From contig JAMBLH010000201.1 in assembly GCA_023336875.1 (NCBI GenBank), positions 1 through 6,903 on the forward strand: DNA of 6,903 nucleotides. Direction: 5' to 3'. The notes beneath the pieces are model-generated. The model saw only the letters and a program-made list of their open reading frames with translations, was not told where the DNA came from and did not search any database. Of this stretch, positions 5,953-6,903 are shown piece after piece. This DNA is from Actinomycetes bacterium. Its GTDB lineage: Bacteria; Actinomycetota; Acidimicrobiia; Spongiisociales; UBA5794. Made by a program: the position numbers and the translations under genes. Positions within the stretch are counted from its first letter, which is position 1, and the number at the start of each line of letters is the position of its first letter.

Positions 5953-6809
5953 GTCGCTGAGTCGATTCGATCAGCGAGTTGCTCGGCAATCTCACCAGGG
6001 GTGAATACACCGAACAGGTAGGGGAGCGTTGTGGCATGGTCAAGCTCGTTCAACCAGTGCGACTGCTCCGTTTCGAGATCGAGTTGCAATGTGGATGCAT
6101 CTCGGAGCGATCCATCGCCAAGCTTCTTGAGATCTGAAACCACCAGACCAGAGTCTTCGAGTACACGATTGAAGAAGACCTTCGGCTCGGGAGCCAGGCG
6201 TTCATCGTGGATCGTCGCGATCGCCTCCGTGGTTTCTAGCGTTGGAAGCTCAGCTGGAGTTGTTATGAGGTGGATCGACGTCACTTCTTCATCTCGCAGC
6301 CGAGCTTCGAGGCCGCTCGCCAGTCGACGCACATTTCCTGTCGGGACCAGTTCGGCAATGATCCTCGGTGCCCTGAGATACGATTGGAACTGTCCGAGAG
6401 AGGGGGCATCGACGACCACGACATCCCAACTGTGGGTTCGCGCCTCTGCGACAGGTTTTCCGATGCTGATGATCTCGCGCACACCCGGAGCGGTGTCGGC
6501 AAGAACCGCGAGGGCAGCACTGATCTGGCCTGTGGGGGCACCCTGCGGGATGTGCAGTTGTGTCTTGAGATACTCGTCAAGGGCGTCGGACCGGTTCATT
6601 GCCATTGCGAACAACCCCGGGCGAACTTCTGTTGGATCGTATCCCAAACCGGGGGACCGCAGGTGGGCTGCGAGCCCCGTTTGACCGAGCATGTCAATGG
6701 CGAGAACACGGAGACCTCGTCGAGCAAAGTCGATCGCCGTTGCCGCTGCCACAGCTGACTTTCCCGTGCCTCCCTTGCCCGATACGAAGATGAGGCGAGA
6801 AGTTGGCAT
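5949..6809 (-). CDS. ArsA/Get3-family ATPase, first subunit (Rv3679-like, short)
   Basis: First gene of the operon, 286 aa. Residues 10-18 read SGKGGTGKS, a deviant Walker A with the signature lysine (Lys12) and Lys17 both present. Switch I is atypical: AIDMLGQTGLAAHL (37-50) replaces the DPA motif of ArsA but resembles the EVEGRQG-type segment I recall for Rv3679. Switch II is VVVDAPSLGQFQSYLRAP (131-148, Asp134). FNR at 213-215 corresponds to the adenine loop. There are no cysteines or membrane segments. It is some 50 residues shorter than the roughly 340 aa I recall for Rv3679, with a compact C-terminal half, so the helical subdomain may be reduced. The start ATG is the only one after an in-frame stop at 6831-6833; the Shine-Dalgarno is poor (AGG about 10 bases upstream). 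ParA/MinD was considered, but the coupled ArsA-like partner and adenine loop favour the ArsA/Get3 group. It probably forms a heteromer with the downstream product; its function is not proven. Confidence 0.8.
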   Translation of the reverse strand: MPTSRLIFVSGKGGTGKSAVAAATAIDFARRGLRVLAIDMLGQTGLAAHLRSPGLGYDPTEVRPGLFAMAMNRSDALDEYLKTQLHIPQGAPTGQISAALAVLADTAPGVREIISIGKPVAEARTHSWDVVVVDAPSLGQFQSYLRAPRIIAELVPTGNVRRLASGLEARLRDEEVTSIHLITTPAELPTLETTEAIATIHDERLAPEPKVFFNRVLEDSGLVVSDLKKLGDGSLRDASTLQLDLETEQSHWLNELDHATTLPYLFGVFTPGEIAEQLADRIDSAT

Positions 6810-6844
6810 ATGCAGGAGCCTATCGGGTGGTCAAGAACTCATGG

Positions 6845-6860
6845 CACATCGTCAGATGTG
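6845..6860. promoter_or_regulatory. Short dyad CACATC-GTCA-GATGTG, possible operator
   Basis: This is a perfect 6-bp inverted repeat with a 4-base centre, located 36 bases upstream of the first ATPase start. The position would suit an operator, but a 6-bp dyad can occur by chance and no matching regulator is in the window. Confidence 0.25.
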
Positions 6861-6875
6861 AACCGACGGTGTAAA

Positions 6876-6903
6876 GTTCACAGTTCACAGTTCACAGTTC
6901 ACA
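6876..6903. repeat. Four perfect tandem GTTCACA repeats, cut by window edge
   Basis: Units GTTCACA occur at 6876-6882, 6883-6889, 6890-6896 and 6897-6903 with no mismatch, and the array may continue past the window. An inverted copy, TGTGAAC, sits at 6857-6863; it could pair with the first unit across 12 bases. The array lies 66 bases upstream of the ATPase operon start. Perfect identity suggests recent expansion or ongoing slippage. Spacers are absent, so it is not a CRISPR. Confidence 0.9.

Larger units (their letters stand above)
6810..6903 (-). promoter_or_regulatory. Upstream region of the ATPase operon
   Basis: The operon promoter should lie here or beyond the window edge. On the minus strand TTGACC (6834-6829) looks like a -35, but the only -10-like string, TAGGCT, is 6 bases away, so the pair is not a valid promoter. 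A dyad at 6845-6860 and a heptamer array at 6876-6903 are the visible structures. No coding region is seen. Confidence 0.3.

Noticed and set aside
5345..6043. 232-codon minus-strand frame over the ATPase junction
   Set aside because: It is a frame-shifted shadow of the two coupled ATPase genes, both of which have intact P-loops and switch motifs in their own frames.
4906..6809. Arsenite efflux operon
   Set aside because: The ATPases belong to the ArsA superfamily but have no cysteines, and there is no ArsB, ArsR, ArsC or ArsD in the window.
5949..6809. ParA/MinD chromosome-partition or cell-division ATPase
   Set aside because: The P-loop alone would allow it, but the gene is coupled to a clear ArsA/Get3 paralogue, has an FNR adenine-loop motif, and has no ParB or MinC/MinE neighbour.
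6829..6834. TTGACC as the -35 of the ATPase operon promoter
   Set aside because: The only -10-like hexamer downstream is 6 bases away and it would leave almost no 5' leader, so the spacing rules it out.
6876..6903. CRISPR array
   Set aside because: The 7-bp units are directly adjacent with no spacers and there are no cas genes in the window.

Overview
The window suggests a chromosomal segment of an actinobacterium (Actinomycetota). G+C is moderately high by eye. The phosphofructokinase is of the actinobacterial Gly104/Lys124 type. The DnaE1-type polymerase III alpha subunit keeps a complete PHP metal site, as in Mycobacterium. There is also a tandem pair of ArsA/Get3-family ATPases laid out like mycobacterial Rv3679-Rv3680. 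The class cannot be fixed from sequence alone. A lineage outside the classical high-GC mycobacteria and streptomycetes is plausible, but this is only an impression.

Layout. Positions 1-123 are non-coding and hold imperfect repeats plus six tandem 7-bp units ending 4 bases from the phosphofructokinase stop. Positions 124-1149 (minus) encode 6-phosphofructokinase with a GTG start and a strong Shine-Dalgarno. Positions 1150-1346 are the divergent intergenic region that must hold both the pfk and dnaE promoters; no strong sigma-70-like promoter stands out. Positions 1347-4850 (plus) encode the full-length replicative DNA polymerase III alpha subunit, with a TTG start forced by an in-frame stop just upstream. 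Positions 4853-4904 form a perfect 24-bp inverted repeat with a 4-nt loop, squeezed between the stops of two convergent genes and probably acting as a bidirectional terminator. Positions 4906-6809 (minus) are a two-gene operon: a 286-aa ATPase first, then a 348-aa ATPase, joined by an ATGA stop/start overlap. Positions 6810-6903 are the operon's upstream region. It holds a small dyad and four perfect GTTCACA repeats that run to the window edge.

How the genes relate. Phosphofructokinase (glycolysis) and DnaE (replication) are divergent neighbours with no evident functional link. The two ATPases are translationally coupled and probably form one hetero-oligomer: the first has the intact signature-lysine P-loop, and the second has alanine in place of that lysine. 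Both lack cysteine entirely, which argues against arsenite binding and against a Get3-type zinc site.

Most of the window is conserved housekeeping sequence and I see no defence, phage or mobile system. The points most worth a second look are the asymmetric ATPase pair, the heptanucleotide arrays at both window edges, the large U-tract-less hairpin, and the mixed Gly104/Lys124 active site of the phosphofructokinase.
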